Shown here in pieces: positions 35,397 through 45,118 of a stretch of 64,000 nucleotides of DNA. The stretch lies in contig CALKZY010000028.1 in assembly GCA_938002965.1 (NCBI GenBank), positions 62,001 to 126,000 on the forward strand, written 5' to 3'. The notes under the pieces are model-generated. The model ran no database searches, was not told the origin of the DNA, and saw only the letters and a program-made list of their open reading frames with translations. Positions within the stretch are counted from its first letter, which is position 1. Every line of letters starts with the position of its first letter. The DNA comes from an uncultured Acidimicrobiales bacterium (GTDB lineage: Bacteria > Actinomycetota > Acidimicrobiia > Acidimicrobiales > SZUA-35). A program made the position numbers and the translations under genes.

Positions 35397-36062
35397 ATGC
35401 CACCAAGAGTCCCTATTAGCCGATCCCTTGTCTTCGGACGGGCCCGGGAACTGGTCAACGAGCAGGGATCCGATGCTCTGACCATGCGAGCCCTAGCCTC
35501 AATGCTGGAGATCGAAGCGCCCTCGCTCTACAAACACGTGAAGGGCAAAGACGAGATCCTCGACGGGATCTGCGACCTGGTCTACAACGACATCGAAGTC
35601 GATCTCACGGGCAGCGAGTCATGGGAAGACCGCCTGCGCGAATACTGCCGAGGCTACCGCAAGGCCCTCCTTCTAAACAGTAGATGCGTACCCATTCTTG
35701 CCATTCGCCCAGTCGCCACCGAGTCGGCCATGGGTGTTGTCGAGGTCACTCTGCAGGAGTTCTCCGACATCGGCTTTGACGCTGATACCGCCTGGGGATT
35801 GCTCAACGTGGTCGCCGCCTTTGTCATCGGTCACGTTCTGGCTGAAGTGGGCGACAACCCCATCTCCGAGGACGCCCTGGGCCACCTAAACGAGTTCCGA
35901 GAGGAGCTGAACCCAACCACCTATCCGTTGGCGGCGGCCACCATCGGTGCCCGCCAACCGGCTCGAACCGTCGAGTTCGAACTAGCACTCGATCTGATGA
36001 TCTGTGGAATCACCACGATGTTTCCGACGGTCGTCGAGCGCCGAACGGCTCTAAGCACCTAG
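35397..36062 (+). CDS. TetR-family regulator (TetR_C-type)
   Basis: A 221-residue repressor. The N-terminal HTH reads ALTMRALASMLEIEAPSLYKHVKGKDEILDGI, in which PSLYKHVKGK resembles TetR itself. The C-terminal helices (GLLNVVAAFVIGHVLAEVGD) fit the TetR_C sensor family. AGGAG lies about 11 nt before the ATG. No divergent partner exists: the next gene is convergent, so targets are unknown. Confidence 0.85.
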   Translation: MPPRVPISRSLVFGRARELVNEQGSDALTMRALASMLEIEAPSLYKHVKGKDEILDGICDLVYNDIEVDLTGSESWEDRLREYCRGYRKALLLNSRCVPILAIRPVATESAMGVVEVTLQEFSDIGFDADTAWGLLNVVAAFVIGHVLAEVGDNPISEDALGHLNEFREELNPTTYPLAAATIGARQPARTVEFELALDLMICGITTMFPTVVERRTALST

Positions 36063-36080
36063 CTCACCCTCGACAATAAC

Positions 36081-38396
36081 CTAGGCCTCAGCAGCCGCTT
36101 CGCCACTGCCGTTAACAACGACTGGTGTTGAATGACCCTGCTCGCCGTTCTCGATCGCTTCGAGAAGGTGCATAGCGATGTCAGCGACGCGGACGTCATC
36201 TTCCTCGTAGCCGTGGCCTTTTACGCCATCGTCCATCATTACGTAGCAGAACGGACAGGCGGTGGCGATGCGGCTGGCTCCAGTTTCAACCAGCTCAGCC
36301 GAACGTTCGTCGTTGACCTTGGTGCCGATGTCTTCTTCCATCCACATACGGGCGCCGCCGGCGCCACAGCACATGCCTTTGGTACCGTTTCGGCCCGCTT
36401 CCACGATCTGGATGCCCTTCAGCGAGCCAATGACGTTGCGGGGGGCCAGGTAAACGTCGTTGTGACGACCGAGGTAGCAGGAGTCGTGGTAGACGATTCG
36501 CTCCTCTAATGAGGCGCCGGTCAGATCGAGCTTGCCTTCGGAGATCAGCCATTCCAGGAACTGGCTGTGGTGAACGACCTCGTAGTGGCCACCTAGCTGC
36601 GGGTACTCGTTGGCCAGCGTGTTGAAACAGTGAGGACACTGGGTGACGATCTTCTTCACCCCGACGCCGTTGAGAGTCTCGATGTTCTGCTTGGCCAGCA
36701 TCTGGAAGATGTACTCGTTGCCCGAGCGTCGAGCGGGATCGCCGGTGCAAAGCTCGGCCGGGCCAAGAATTGCAAAGTCCACTCCTGCCCGCTGCATGAG
36801 CTTGGCCATGGCCTGGCTGACCTTCTGGTTCTTGTCGTCGAAGCTCCCGGCGCAGCCGACCCAGTACAGGTACTCGTGCTCGAAGATCTCTCCGGCTCGC
36901 ATTTCGTCAGGCTCGATGACGTCAACGGTCAGATCTTTGACCCAGTCAGTGCGTTGGGTCTGACTCATGGCCCACGGGTTGGACGAGTTCTCCATGGCCC
37001 GGAAGGCGGTCCCCAACTCGGTTGGGAAGTTTGATTCCATCAACGTCAGATAGCGACGCATGTCGAGGATCTTGTCCAGAATTTCGATGTTGACCGGGCA
37101 GATCTCGTCGCAAGCCTTGCACGAGGTACAGGCCCACACTTCTTCTTCGGTGATCCGATCGAAGACCCAGTTGGCTTTGACTTCGATGTCGGGCTCGACC
37201 CCAATGGGGGGTGACACAGCCGGGTCGCCGGTCCGGGCCATCACTTCGCCGGTCTTGAGCACGATCTCACGGGGATCAAGCGGCTTGCCGGTGGCGTTCG
37301 CCGGGCAGACCGAGGTGCACCGACCGCACATGGTGCAGGCGTCGGTGTCCATCAGTTGCTTCCAGGTGAACGACTCGATAGTTGAAGCACCGAAGGTTTC
37401 CAGTTCGGTTGAGTCCAAGTCGGGCAACGGCTTCATGGCCCCTTTGGGCCGGTCCCGGTCCGACAGGTACATGTTCAACGGTGACGTGAACATGTGACGC
37501 AACATGGTTCCGGGGATGATGGCCAGGAAGGCACAGAAACTGATGACGTGCGCCGTCCACCAGGCCTGATGCCATCCGGAAAGCGAGTCGGATCCATCAA
37601 CCAGTTGAGCCAGCGGGTAGCCGATAATCGACCACTGCTCGAATTCCGGACTGCCCTGCAGGGCGATTCGGTAGGCTTCGGCCCCGAACCCGGTGACGCC
37701 GATGGCGGTCAGCACTCCGAGAATGACGGCGTGCTCAGGACGAGACTTGACGGCGATACGGTACGGACGCCACCGACGCGGACCGTACCGGCGGACAATG
37801 GCGATCGCCATACCGGCCAAGAAGCCGAGGCCAGCCAGGTCCCCAATGAGCGCGTAGGCCTTATATACGTTTCCGTTGAGAAACTTGAGGCTCTCCGGAA
37901 CCTGATGGTTGATCTCCAACACGGTGGTGACCGCCAACAAGATGATGAAGCTGAAGTAAATCAGCGAGTGCATGATGCCAGCGCCCGGCTCGCGCATCAG
38001 AGTCCGCATGTAGACGCCGGAGCGGAAGTCGGCCAGGCGCTTCTTGAAGTTCTTGCGGTTGGTGGTGCGACGGTCGGGGGCGCCCCGCTCCCAGTTCTTC
38101 ACCCGATAGGACAACTGGAGCGAACCCCAGACGAGGAGGACCGGGATGATGGTGTAGAAGGCCAGCTTGAACGATCCAGGGACGTTGACGAAGACCTCAC
38201 GCTGGATCTCCGAGTCGTCGTGGAACTGAAAGATCGAGGCTGCGATGCCCGACAGTACCGTCACCCCGGCGATTACCAGGCCTACGCCCAGCCAAAGCTG
38301 ATTGGCCTTCAATCGACCGTTCGTCTTGGGTGTCTGCGTTCCGTCATCGGCGGATTCGCCTGCGTCACTGCTGTGCTCGTCAACAACCGTTGCCAT
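36081..38396 (-). CDS. EtfD-like membrane Fe-S oxidoreductase (Rv0338c family)
   Basis: A 771-residue protein. The N-terminal about 330 residues hold six membrane helices of the nitrate-reductase-gamma/cytochrome b type. Two 4Fe-4S motifs follow (CTMCGRCTSVCP and CTSCKACDEICP). Two CCG domains come next: one with WVGCAGSFDDKNQKVSQAM and TQCPHC, and one with HDSCYLGRHNDVY and MCCGAGGARMW. The layout matches mycobacterial Rv0338c (EtfD), reported as the quinone-linked oxidase of electron-transfer flavoprotein in fatty-acid oxidation. No etf genes are in the window. I prefer ATG 38396 (MATVVDEH); the upstream frame to 38546 overlaps the META gene promoter region. Confidence 0.9.
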   Translation of the reverse strand: MATVVDEHSSDAGESADDGTQTPKTNGRLKANQLWLGVGLVIAGVTVLSGIAASIFQFHDDSEIQREVFVNVPGSFKLAFYTIIPVLLVWGSLQLSYRVKNWERGAPDRRTTNRKNFKKRLADFRSGVYMRTLMREPGAGIMHSLIYFSFIILLAVTTVLEINHQVPESLKFLNGNVYKAYALIGDLAGLGFLAGMAIAIVRRYGPRRWRPYRIAVKSRPEHAVILGVLTAIGVTGFGAEAYRIALQGSPEFEQWSIIGYPLAQLVDGSDSLSGWHQAWWTAHVISFCAFLAIIPGTMLRHMFTSPLNMYLSDRDRPKGAMKPLPDLDSTELETFGASTIESFTWKQLMDTDACTMCGRCTSVCPANATGKPLDPREIVLKTGEVMARTGDPAVSPPIGVEPDIEVKANWVFDRITEEEVWACTSCKACDEICPVNIEILDKILDMRRYLTLMESNFPTELGTAFRAMENSSNPWAMSQTQRTDWVKDLTVDVIEPDEMRAGEIFEHEYLYWVGCAGSFDDKNQKVSQAMAKLMQRAGVDFAILGPAELCTGDPARRSGNEYIFQMLAKQNIETLNGVGVKKIVTQCPHCFNTLANEYPQLGGHYEVVHHSQFLEWLISEGKLDLTGASLEERIVYHDSCYLGRHNDVYLAPRNVIGSLKGIQIVEAGRNGTKGMCCGAGGARMWMEEDIGTKVNDERSAELVETGASRIATACPFCYVMMDDGVKGHGYEEDDVRVADIAMHLLEAIENGEQGHSTPVVVNGSGEAAAEA

Positions 38397-38593
38397 AGTG
38401 TGCAAAACGGTAGTCCAAAGATCCGGCGAAGCGTGCGGTCCAGCGCCGATGTTCGCAAAAAAGTTGTTGCCGCTACCTTCGGCTGAGGAAGCCGCTGGGC
38501 GAGGTGCCACTGCTGGTTTCAAGCTCCCAGCGACCTTCGAAGACATTCGACAAGTCGGGACAGCGCTGTTCGGGCTGTGGGAGACTCAAAACA

Positions 38594-39723
38594 TGAGACC
38601 GACAACCCGAGGCCAATCGATGCAATGGACCTGGCTGGTCGTTGGTGCCTCAGCAGCTATCGCTATGGCAGCATGCGGTCTCACCGACACCGATCAGTCG
38701 GTCGATACCGACCTGGCTGAGCTTTCGGGAACATCGTGGACGCTAACGTTCGGGGCAGGACCCGAGGGCGACATCGATCAAGTCAACGGCTTTCCGATCA
38801 CGCTCAACTTCGACGGCGACACCATCGGCGGAACAGCGGCCTGCAACGGATACGGCGCCACCTACCGTATCGATGGCAACCAGTTCATCATCAATGGTCT
38901 CGGCTGGAACGAGATGGGATGCGCCACTGACGTTCAAGCCGCCGAACAGGCCTACTTCGCCGCCCTGACCGACGTGGCAAGCATCGACTTGGCTCCCGGC
39001 CCCCAGCTCGCGCTGTCCGGTGGGTCACGCGAGCTCATCTTCGAAAGCAATGCACCTGTTCCAACAGACGAACTGGTCGGCGGCCTATGGCTGCTGGACA
39101 CACTAATCGACGGTGAAACCGCCAGCAGCGTTGCCGGGGAAGCAGCCACGCTGCAGCTACACGGCGATGGAACCAGTTCCGGTAGCACCGGTTGTCGCAC
39201 CCTCACCGGCCGCTACGTCACCGCCGGGAACGAGATCCAATTCACCGACCTGGCCGCCGATGGCGACTGCCCCAACGCGCTCGCCGACCAAGACAGCTAC
39301 GTCATTTCCGTTATAGAAGGCGGCTTCGAGTTGTCAGTTCAAGGCGACCGCCTGACCCTGACCTCACAGGGCGGCGTCGGACTCAGCTATCAGGCCGTAA
39401 CCGAGAGTGAAGTCGAGGCGGCCGCGCCGACACCGGTGCCATCCGATGCCGAGCTGCTCAGCGGATCGCAATGGCTTTTTGCCGGGGGTAACACCCCGGA
39501 CGGGCCACTACCCGACGCAGGATCGATACGTCCTGGCGAAGCGATCTCACTGCGCTTCTCCGATGGTCAAATTTCTGGTGCCGCATTCTGCAATCGCTAC
39601 GGCGCCAAAGCCACCGTCGGCAACGGGACGATCGAGATCGACGAGGTTGCCTCCGAAGAGGAGGGTGCGGCGAACAACTCAACTCGATCGCCACTGCCTA
39701 CTACGACGCCCTCCCACAAATGA
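38594..39723 (+). CDS. META-domain lipoprotein, third domain broken by a frameshift
   Basis: A 376-residue lipoprotein. The signal ends in the lipobox AMAACG. Three META (HslJ-like) domains follow. Domain 1 has LSGTSWTLTF, GTAACNGYGATY and MGCATDVQAAEQAYFAAL; domain 2 has GGLWLLDTLI and GSTGCRTLTGRY; domain 3 has LSGSQWLFAGG and GAAFCNRYGAKA. Domain 3 stops abnormally at 39723 with TRSPLPTTTPSHK. In the frame one base earlier the expected continuation reads GEQLNSIATAYYDALPQMTEF and ends at a TAA at 39809. A missing base near 39663 would restore the family GCxxQ motif. GGGAG precedes ATG 38594. Confidence 0.8.
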
Positions 39724-39868
39724 CCGAGTTTGGGTTGGAGGGCGGATCAGGCAACACCGCCGGCAGGTTGGTCATGAACGGAAACGACATCGAGCTGTGG
39801 TTCGAATAATCGAACGGCTAAGTCAACGTCAGGCATCAAGGGGCTAGTGCCGAACATCAGCGCTGGGG

Positions 39869-40219
<351 letters not shown>

Positions 40220-40251
40220 ACACCGCCCAACGACACACCCACACGAGCAAC

Positions 40252-41043
40252 GTGAACCAACCGACCATCCGAGCGCGGCCGGTCGCCGTGGTAACCGGCG
40301 CAAGTCGCGGGCTCGGGGCTGCCACGGCCCGCCGCCTAGCTGACGACGGGTGGGCTGTTGCCTGCATGGCGACCACCTCCGAGCGAGCGGAACCGATATG
40401 CGCTGAACTCGCCGCCGACGGCGCCACAACGTTGGCTGTCGGAGCGCGGGTGGAGAACCGTGACGAGTTGGACAGCGCTCTCGACGAGGTCGAAACCGCA
40501 CTCGGGCCAATCCGACTGATGGTCAACAACGCCGGGGTCGCCCACGTCAAGCCGTTCCTCGAAACCGACGCCGCCGACTTCACCAAGGTCGTCGATGTGA
40601 ACATGGTCGGAGTATTCCACGGATCGCAGGCCGCTGCCCGACGGATGGTCGCCTCAGGCGTAGCCGACGACGAGGCCGGCGGGGCCATCGTGCAAGTGGG
40701 CTCCATCGCCGGGCGGAACGGATTCCCCAATCGAGTTGGCTACTGCGGAACCAAGGCAGCCGTCCATCACATGACCAAAGTCATGGCCATCGACTTGGCC
40801 CCGCACAACATTCGGGTCAATGTCGTCGCCCCCGGCTACATCCGGACCGACATGATCGACGAACTGATAGAGACCGGCGCCGTAGCCGAAGGTCCGCTCA
40901 ACAACCGCATACCCCAACAACGCCTAGGCACACCGGAACAGGTTGCCTCGGCCGTTGCCTGGCTGGCCTCGACCGAAGCGTCCTACGTGACCGGCGAAAT
41001 CCTCACCGTCGATGGAGGCTGGGTGGCCTACGGCCATATCTAG
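40252..41043 (+). CDS. Short-chain dehydrogenase/reductase
   Basis: A 263-residue classical SDR. The cofactor motif is TGASRGLGAA, followed by NNAG; the catalytic Ser is in VGSIAGRNG, with YCGTK (Tyr and Lys). The C-terminal GEILTVDGG is usual for FabG-like reductases. Acidic residues after the first strand are absent (MATTSERAE), suggesting NADP preference, although this is a weak sign. The gene may make a fatty-acyl or polyketide-type reductase. I start at GTG 40252; the open frame upstream overlaps the PII gene. The acyltransferase follows 49 bp downstream, a possible lipid unit. Confidence 0.87.
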   Translation: MNQPTIRARPVAVVTGASRGLGAATARRLADDGWAVACMATTSERAEPICAELAADGATTLAVGARVENRDELDSALDEVETALGPIRLMVNNAGVAHVKPFLETDAADFTKVVDVNMVGVFHGSQAAARRMVASGVADDEAGGAIVQVGSIAGRNGFPNRVGYCGTKAAVHHMTKVMAIDLAPHNIRVNVVAPGYIRTDMIDELIETGAVAEGPLNNRIPQQRLGTPEQVASAVAWLASTEASYVTGEILTVDGGWVAYGHI

Positions 41044-41091
41044 ATCGACAAGAAGCGGAACATCTGCTCCAGCGAAGCGGTTTCTGGTCCG

Positions 41092-42090
41092 ATGAACGAA
41101 CCCCGCAAGACCCGTTGGTCCCGTCGGGCCAAGACGGTGCCAGCCATGCTGGCGGCCACCACAGCCGCCGTGCTGCTGGCTCCGGTTATTGTGATGGTCG
41201 CCGCCGCGGCCGATGCCTTCTCCCGCCGACTTAGCTTTCCGCGGGTGAGGGTCTATCTGTTCCTACTTCAATACATGGTTAACGATTCAGTCGAGATTCT
41301 GTTGGCTCCCCTACTCTGGGCCCAGGCCGGGTTCGGAGCATCCCTCGACTCCGATGCCTCTGTACACCGCCATCAGCGCCTCCAGGCATGGTCGGTCACG
41401 CTGCTCGAACGACGGGCCAGTGACCTCCTCGGCCTCAGCATCGACGTGTCGGACGTGGCCCAACAGTCGTTGGAACCTGGTCCCGTCATTGTGATCAGCC
41501 GCCACGCTTCGCTGTTCGACGCCTCACTGCCAGGACTTCTCTACCAGCGGCTCGGATACAAAGTGCAAGGCATCATAATGGCTGAGCTGCTGGCCGACCC
41601 CGGGTTCGACATCCTCTACGGTCGGCTCGGCTCGGTGTTCATTCCCCGCGACGACGGAGAAGCAGCTCGGACCACCGTGCGGGCTATGACCACCAACGCC
41701 GACCCACGGACTGCGTACGTCATCTACCCGGAAGGGCGCCTGTTCCACCCCAAGGCGCGAGATCGCTCCCTCGCCCGTTTGCAAGAGAAGGATCCAGTCC
41801 GAGCCGAACGGCTGAACGAGCTAGCTGCTGTGCTGCCCCCTCGCCCCGGTGGCTTACTCACCCTGTTGGCTGAGCTGCCCCAAGCCGACGTAGTCGTCGT
41901 CGACCATCGCGGGTTGGACAGCCTGCGACGCCTGACTGACCTGGTGAAAGTCGTGCCAGTCGGTGAGCCGGTCGAAATTTCGGTGCGAAGGATTGCACGC
42001 TCCGACATTCCGACCGACCCCGACGGCCAAACTCGATGGCTGGACGACCTTTGGGTCGAACTCGATCGTCAGCTCCGGACCTCGCTGTGA
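41092..42090 (+). CDS. PlsC-like 1-acylglycerol-3-phosphate acyltransferase-family protein
   Basis: A 332-residue membrane-associated acyltransferase. Helices near the N-terminus (TTAAVLLAPVIVMVAAAAD) precede the acyltransferase domain. That domain has SRHASLFDASLPGLL (HX4D catalytic motif) and YVIYPEGRLFHPKARDRSL (the glycerol-3-phosphate-binding EGR block). It transfers fatty acyl groups, probably to lysophosphatidate in phospholipid synthesis, but family members vary in acceptor. Its C-terminus (RWLDDLWVELDRQLRTSL) is typical. Convergent with amt. Confidence 0.85.
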   Translation: MNEPRKTRWSRRAKTVPAMLAATTAAVLLAPVIVMVAAAADAFSRRLSFPRVRVYLFLLQYMVNDSVEILLAPLLWAQAGFGASLDSDASVHRHQRLQAWSVTLLERRASDLLGLSIDVSDVAQQSLEPGPVIVISRHASLFDASLPGLLYQRLGYKVQGIIMAELLADPGFDILYGRLGSVFIPRDDGEAARTTVRAMTTNADPRTAYVIYPEGRLFHPKARDRSLARLQEKDPVRAERLNELAAVLPPRPGGLLTLLAELPQADVVVVDHRGLDSLRRLTDLVKVVPVGEPVEISVRRIARSDIPTDPDGQTRWLDDLWVELDRQLRTSL

Positions 42091-42100
42091 GGTAGTCGGC

Positions 42101-43318
42101 CTACGTCTGGTAGGCGGTCTCGGCGTGCTCCGAGGTGTCGAGGCCGGACCGCTCGTCATCCTCTGCAACCCGCAGACCAATAGTGGCGTCCATGATCTTG
42201 GCGATGGCAAAGGTCACGACAAAGGCGAACACGAGCACAACGACATTGGCGAAGATTTGCTCCAACAGCAGCCCAGCGCCCCCGCCGTCAATCAAGCCGG
42301 CCTCGAACGCCTCAGCATCGCCAAGCGAAGCCGGCGAGGCGAACACGCCGATCAAGATGCCGCCGACCAAACCACCAACCAGGTGAACGCCGACAACATC
42401 AAGAGCGTCGTCGTAGCCGAAGCGGAACTTCAGACGAACAGCCAGGGCACAAAGCGCACCGGCAGCCACACCAACCAGAAGCGCACCCCAGGTCCCCATG
42501 AAACCTGCCCCAGGGGTGATGCCAACGAGACCAGCGACGATGCCCGATGCCCCGCCAAGAGAGGTGGCGTGGCCGTCGACGATCCGCTCAACCGCAAGCC
42601 AGCTCAACATGGCGGCGGCGCCGGCAATGAACGTGTTGGCAAAAGCCTGGATGGCTACCGAGTCGGCGGCCAACGCCGAACCGGCGTTGAACCCAAACCA
42701 GCCAAACCACAAGATGCCCGCACCCAACATGGTGAACGGAAGGTTGTGGGGCTGCATGGGCTCTTTCTGCCAGCCTTTCCGGGGCCCGAGCACAATGGCC
42801 AAGGCCAACGCAGCGGCACCGGCGGCCACGTGAACCACTGTTCCGCCGGCGAAGTCCAAGCTGCCCCGGACCTTCAGCCAGCCGTTGGGGCCGAACACCC
42901 AGGCCCAGGCGGGCACGAAGACCACCATCAGCCAGATGGGGACAAACGCCACCCAGGCCGAGAACTTCATTCGATCGGCCACCGCACCAGAAATCAGCGC
43001 CGGAGTGATCGAGGCAAAGGTGAGAGCGAAGAACGCCCCAAGGAGCGCCTCTCCCCCATCTTGATTGACGGTGATGTCGGCCAGAAAGGCGTGATCCAGA
43101 TTCCCAAGCCAACCGTGTGATGTTTCAGCCGAGGACAGCGAGTAGCCGGCCACGACCCAAACCACCGGCACGATGCCCAGACAGATCATGTTCATCATCA
43201 ACATGTTGAGCATGTTCTTGCTGCGCGACATGCCGCCATAAAAAAGGGCCAGCCCCGGCACCATAAACAACACCAGAGCGGCAGAAACCAGAATCCAAGC
43301 CAAGGAGCCGGAGTCCAT
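42101..43318 (-). CDS. amt: Ammonium transporter
   Basis: A 405-residue Amt/Rh channel with eleven predicted helices. Family signatures are LFYGGMSRSKNMLNM near the start, HVAAGAAALALAIVLG with the pore His, WFGWFGFNAGSALA, and the late DVVGVHLVGGLVGGILIG with the second pore His. It imports ammonium and is usually regulated by PII and nitrogen status. GAGGTGA precedes the ATG closely. A GAAAC-N6-GAAAC pair about 200 bp upstream may be a nitrogen-regulator (GlnR-type) site. Confidence 0.95.
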   Translation of the reverse strand: MDSGSLAWILVSAALVLFMVPGLALFYGGMSRSKNMLNMLMMNMICLGIVPVVWVVAGYSLSSAETSHGWLGNLDHAFLADITVNQDGGEALLGAFFALTFASITPALISGAVADRMKFSAWVAFVPIWLMVVFVPAWAWVFGPNGWLKVRGSLDFAGGTVVHVAAGAAALALAIVLGPRKGWQKEPMQPHNLPFTMLGAGILWFGWFGFNAGSALAADSVAIQAFANTFIAGAAAMLSWLAVERIVDGHATSLGGASGIVAGLVGITPGAGFMGTWGALLVGVAAGALCALAVRLKFRFGYDDALDVVGVHLVGGLVGGILIGVFASPASLGDAEAFEAGLIDGGGAGLLLEQIFANVVVLVFAFVVTFAIAKIMDATIGLRVAEDDERSGLDTSEHAETAYQT

Positions 43319-43522
43319 AAGGTCACCTCATATCTTCCGACGGGTCAGCCCGCCGGTTGTGTGTAGAAACGGGAGCCGGCACAAGACCGCAGCGCACTAC
43401 GCACCGCAGGCTTGACGGCACCCTCCGGATTAAGAAAGCTCGGCTTTTGGGCTCCGGCCACACTGCCGACGCACCACCGAACGCGTCAGCCGATAACTTT
43501 GCCACCAAGCGTTTTCTGCTCT

Positions 43523-43538
43523 GTTTCAGAATTGTTTC
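43523..43538 (-). promoter_or_regulatory. Possible GlnR-like site upstream of amt
   Basis: On the minus strand, GAAAC-AATTCT-GAAAC has the GnAAC-N6-GnAAC spacing used by actinobacterial GlnR. It is about 205 bp from the amt start. The match is weak, as the usual GTnAC half-site is absent. Confidence 0.25.
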
Positions 43539-43578
43539 CAGCACATTAACTGAGACTCAGCAGTGGTCGGGAGGCCCC

Positions 43579-44523
43579 ATGTCGACAACCAATTCAGCCG
43601 CCAACCGTCAGGGAGCCTCGCCCAGCCGAATCATCTCACTGCTGCCGTCGGCCACGGAAATTCTGTTCGCTCTCGGCTTGGGTGACTCCGTCGTCGGTGT
43701 GACCTTCGAGTGCAATCACCCGCTGGAGGCACGTGGCAAAAGAATCGTTTCCACCTCGGCGTTGCCGGAGAATCTGTCCCCGGCTGAGATCGACCGTGTC
43801 GTCTCCGAGCGAATGGCGGCCGGCGAAGACCTGTACCGACTCGACCGTGGGGCATTCGCAGAACTAGACCCTCAGTTGGTGGTGACGCAGGATCTCTGCG
43901 CTGTCTGCGCCGTGGACGTCTCCGAAGTTGACGACGCCTTGGCCTTTCTCGGCTGTGAGGCCGAGGTACTCACGCTCGACCCGATGACGCTCAACGACGT
44001 CATCGAATCGGTGACCACAGCCGGGCGGGTCACGGGTACCGAAGCAAAGGCCGACACCATCGTGGCCGACCTACATCAACGACTAGTCAGTCTGGAACAA
44101 TGCCTGGCCGAGCGAGCCACGACCCCATCGGTGTTGGTGGTGGAGTGGATCGAACCGGCCTTCACCGCCGGGCACTGGGTACCGGACATGGTGGTGGCCG
44201 CCGGCGGGCAGCCGGTTCTGGCTTTCCCCGGGCAACGGTCCCAAGCAGTTGAGTGGGATAACATCGCCGGCTGTGGCGCAGACGTCGTCATCGTCACCCC
44301 GTGCGGCTTCGATCTCGACGGATCGGCCGCTCAGGCCGAACAACTGCTGGCGGCCGGGCGGCTGCCGCAGGGCGCTCAGGTGTGGGCCGTTGACGCCGAC
44401 GCCTTGGTCGTCCGCCCGGGGCCTCGACTGGTCGAAGGCGCCGAGGTCTTCGCTTCGATCCTTCACCCCAACATCGTCGGCGAGCCAGCCCCGTCATCTG
44501 CCCGCTCAGTGGGAACCGCTTAG
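43579..44523 (+). CDS. BtuF-like substrate-binding domain protein, apparently cytoplasmic
   Basis: A 314-residue member of the cluster A substrate-binding family (BtuF/periplasmic cobalamin or metal binding). It opens RIISLLPSATEILFALGLGDSVVGVTFECNHP and contains VVTQDLCAVCAVD and EWIEPAFTAGHWVPDMV. Unusually it has no signal peptide or lipobox, so the protein is predicted to stay in the cytoplasm; other actinobacteria have similar orphan versions of unknown role. No permease or ATPase is nearby. GGGAGG stands 4-9 nt before ATG 43579. Confidence 0.82.
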   Translation: MSTTNSAANRQGASPSRIISLLPSATEILFALGLGDSVVGVTFECNHPLEARGKRIVSTSALPENLSPAEIDRVVSERMAAGEDLYRLDRGAFAELDPQLVVTQDLCAVCAVDVSEVDDALAFLGCEAEVLTLDPMTLNDVIESVTTAGRVTGTEAKADTIVADLHQRLVSLEQCLAERATTPSVLVVEWIEPAFTAGHWVPDMVVAAGGQPVLAFPGQRSQAVEWDNIAGCGADVVIVTPCGFDLDGSAAQAEQLLAAGRLPQGAQVWAVDADALVVRPGPRLVEGAEVFASILHPNIVGEPAPSSARSVGTA

Positions 44524-44533
44524 CCCCTAGGCG

Positions 44534-44539
44534 TAGGAT
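44534..44539 (+). promoter_or_regulatory. Leaderless -10 (TAGGAT) of the HIT gene
   Basis: TAGGAT ends 7 nt before ATG 44547, placing the probable transcript start at the start codon. Confidence 0.6.
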
Positions 44540-44546
44540 CGGGCTC

Positions 44547-44945
44547 ATGGCTTCGATCTTCACCCGAATTATCAACGGCAACATTCCCAGCCGCATCGTC
44601 TGGAAGGACAACGCATGCGTGGTCATGGTTGACATCCGGCCACTACATCCAGGCCATTGTCTGGTGATACCACGCGTCGAAGTCGACCAGTGGACCGAAC
44701 TGGACGTCGAAACGGCTCAACACTTGATGACCGTGGCCCACCGAGTCGGTCGGACACTCAAAGAGTTGGTTCCCTGCCAACGTGTGGGGCTAATGATCGC
44801 CGGCTTCGAAGTGCCGCATACCCACCTACATGTTGTGCCGTTGCAGTCGATGGCCAACTTGGATTTCACCAATGCCGACGAAGCAGCCGATCCCGGAGAC
44901 CTTGATGCTATTGCCGCTCAACTCAGCGCCGCGCTGGCCGATTGA
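44547..44945 (+). CDS. HIT-family nucleotide hydrolase
   Basis: A 132-residue HINT/HIT protein. The histidine triad is HTHLHVVPL near residue 92. Upstream blocks are ASIFTRIINGNIPSRIVWKD and HPGHCLVIPRVEVDQW. Such proteins hydrolyse AMP-linked or nucleoside phosphoramidate compounds. The TAGGAT-N7-ATG arrangement supports a leaderless start. There is no obvious operon partner; the BtuF-like gene ends 23 bp upstream. Confidence 0.93.
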   Translation: MASIFTRIINGNIPSRIVWKDNACVVMVDIRPLHPGHCLVIPRVEVDQWTELDVETAQHLMTVAHRVGRTLKELVPCQRVGLMIAGFEVPHTHLHVVPLQSMANLDFTNADEAADPGDLDAIAAQLSAALAD

Positions 44946-44978
44946 AGACCAGCGGAGAACGGTATCTGGGCCGAATGA

Positions 44979-45087
44979 CCCGGTAGCAGGGTAAGGCCTC
45001 CCGTCTTGAGGCCTACAGGTTATAACCGGGGGCCTATTCAGAGGAGGCCCCGGATGTCGATCATTTGCTTGTAAGCCCCGCAAGGGG
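44979..45087 (+). ncRNA. Structured leader region upstream of the Flp pilin
   Basis: Several hairpins fill the 170-bp gap. AGGCCT (44994-44999) pairs with AGGCCT (45009-45014). CCGGGG-CCT (45026-45035, one bulged G) pairs with AGGCCCCGG (45045-45053). CCCC-GCAA-GGGG (45076-45087) is a tetraloop stem. CCCGGT at 44979-44984 can alternatively pair with ACCGGG at 45025-45030, which would break the second hairpin. It looks like a regulated leader; I could not match it to the c-di-GMP-I consensus. Confidence 0.45.
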
Positions 45088-45118
45088 ATCGAGTAACTAA
45101 GACAAACCGGAGTCCCAA

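Noticed and set aside
43523..43538. Confident GlnR box for amt
   Set aside because: The spacing is right but the GTnAC half is missing and the distance is about 205 bp. It is kept only as a low-confidence feature.
44979..45087. c-di-GMP-I riboswitch before the pilin
   Set aside because: The GGGACGCAAAGCC core and the GGCAAACC segment are not present.
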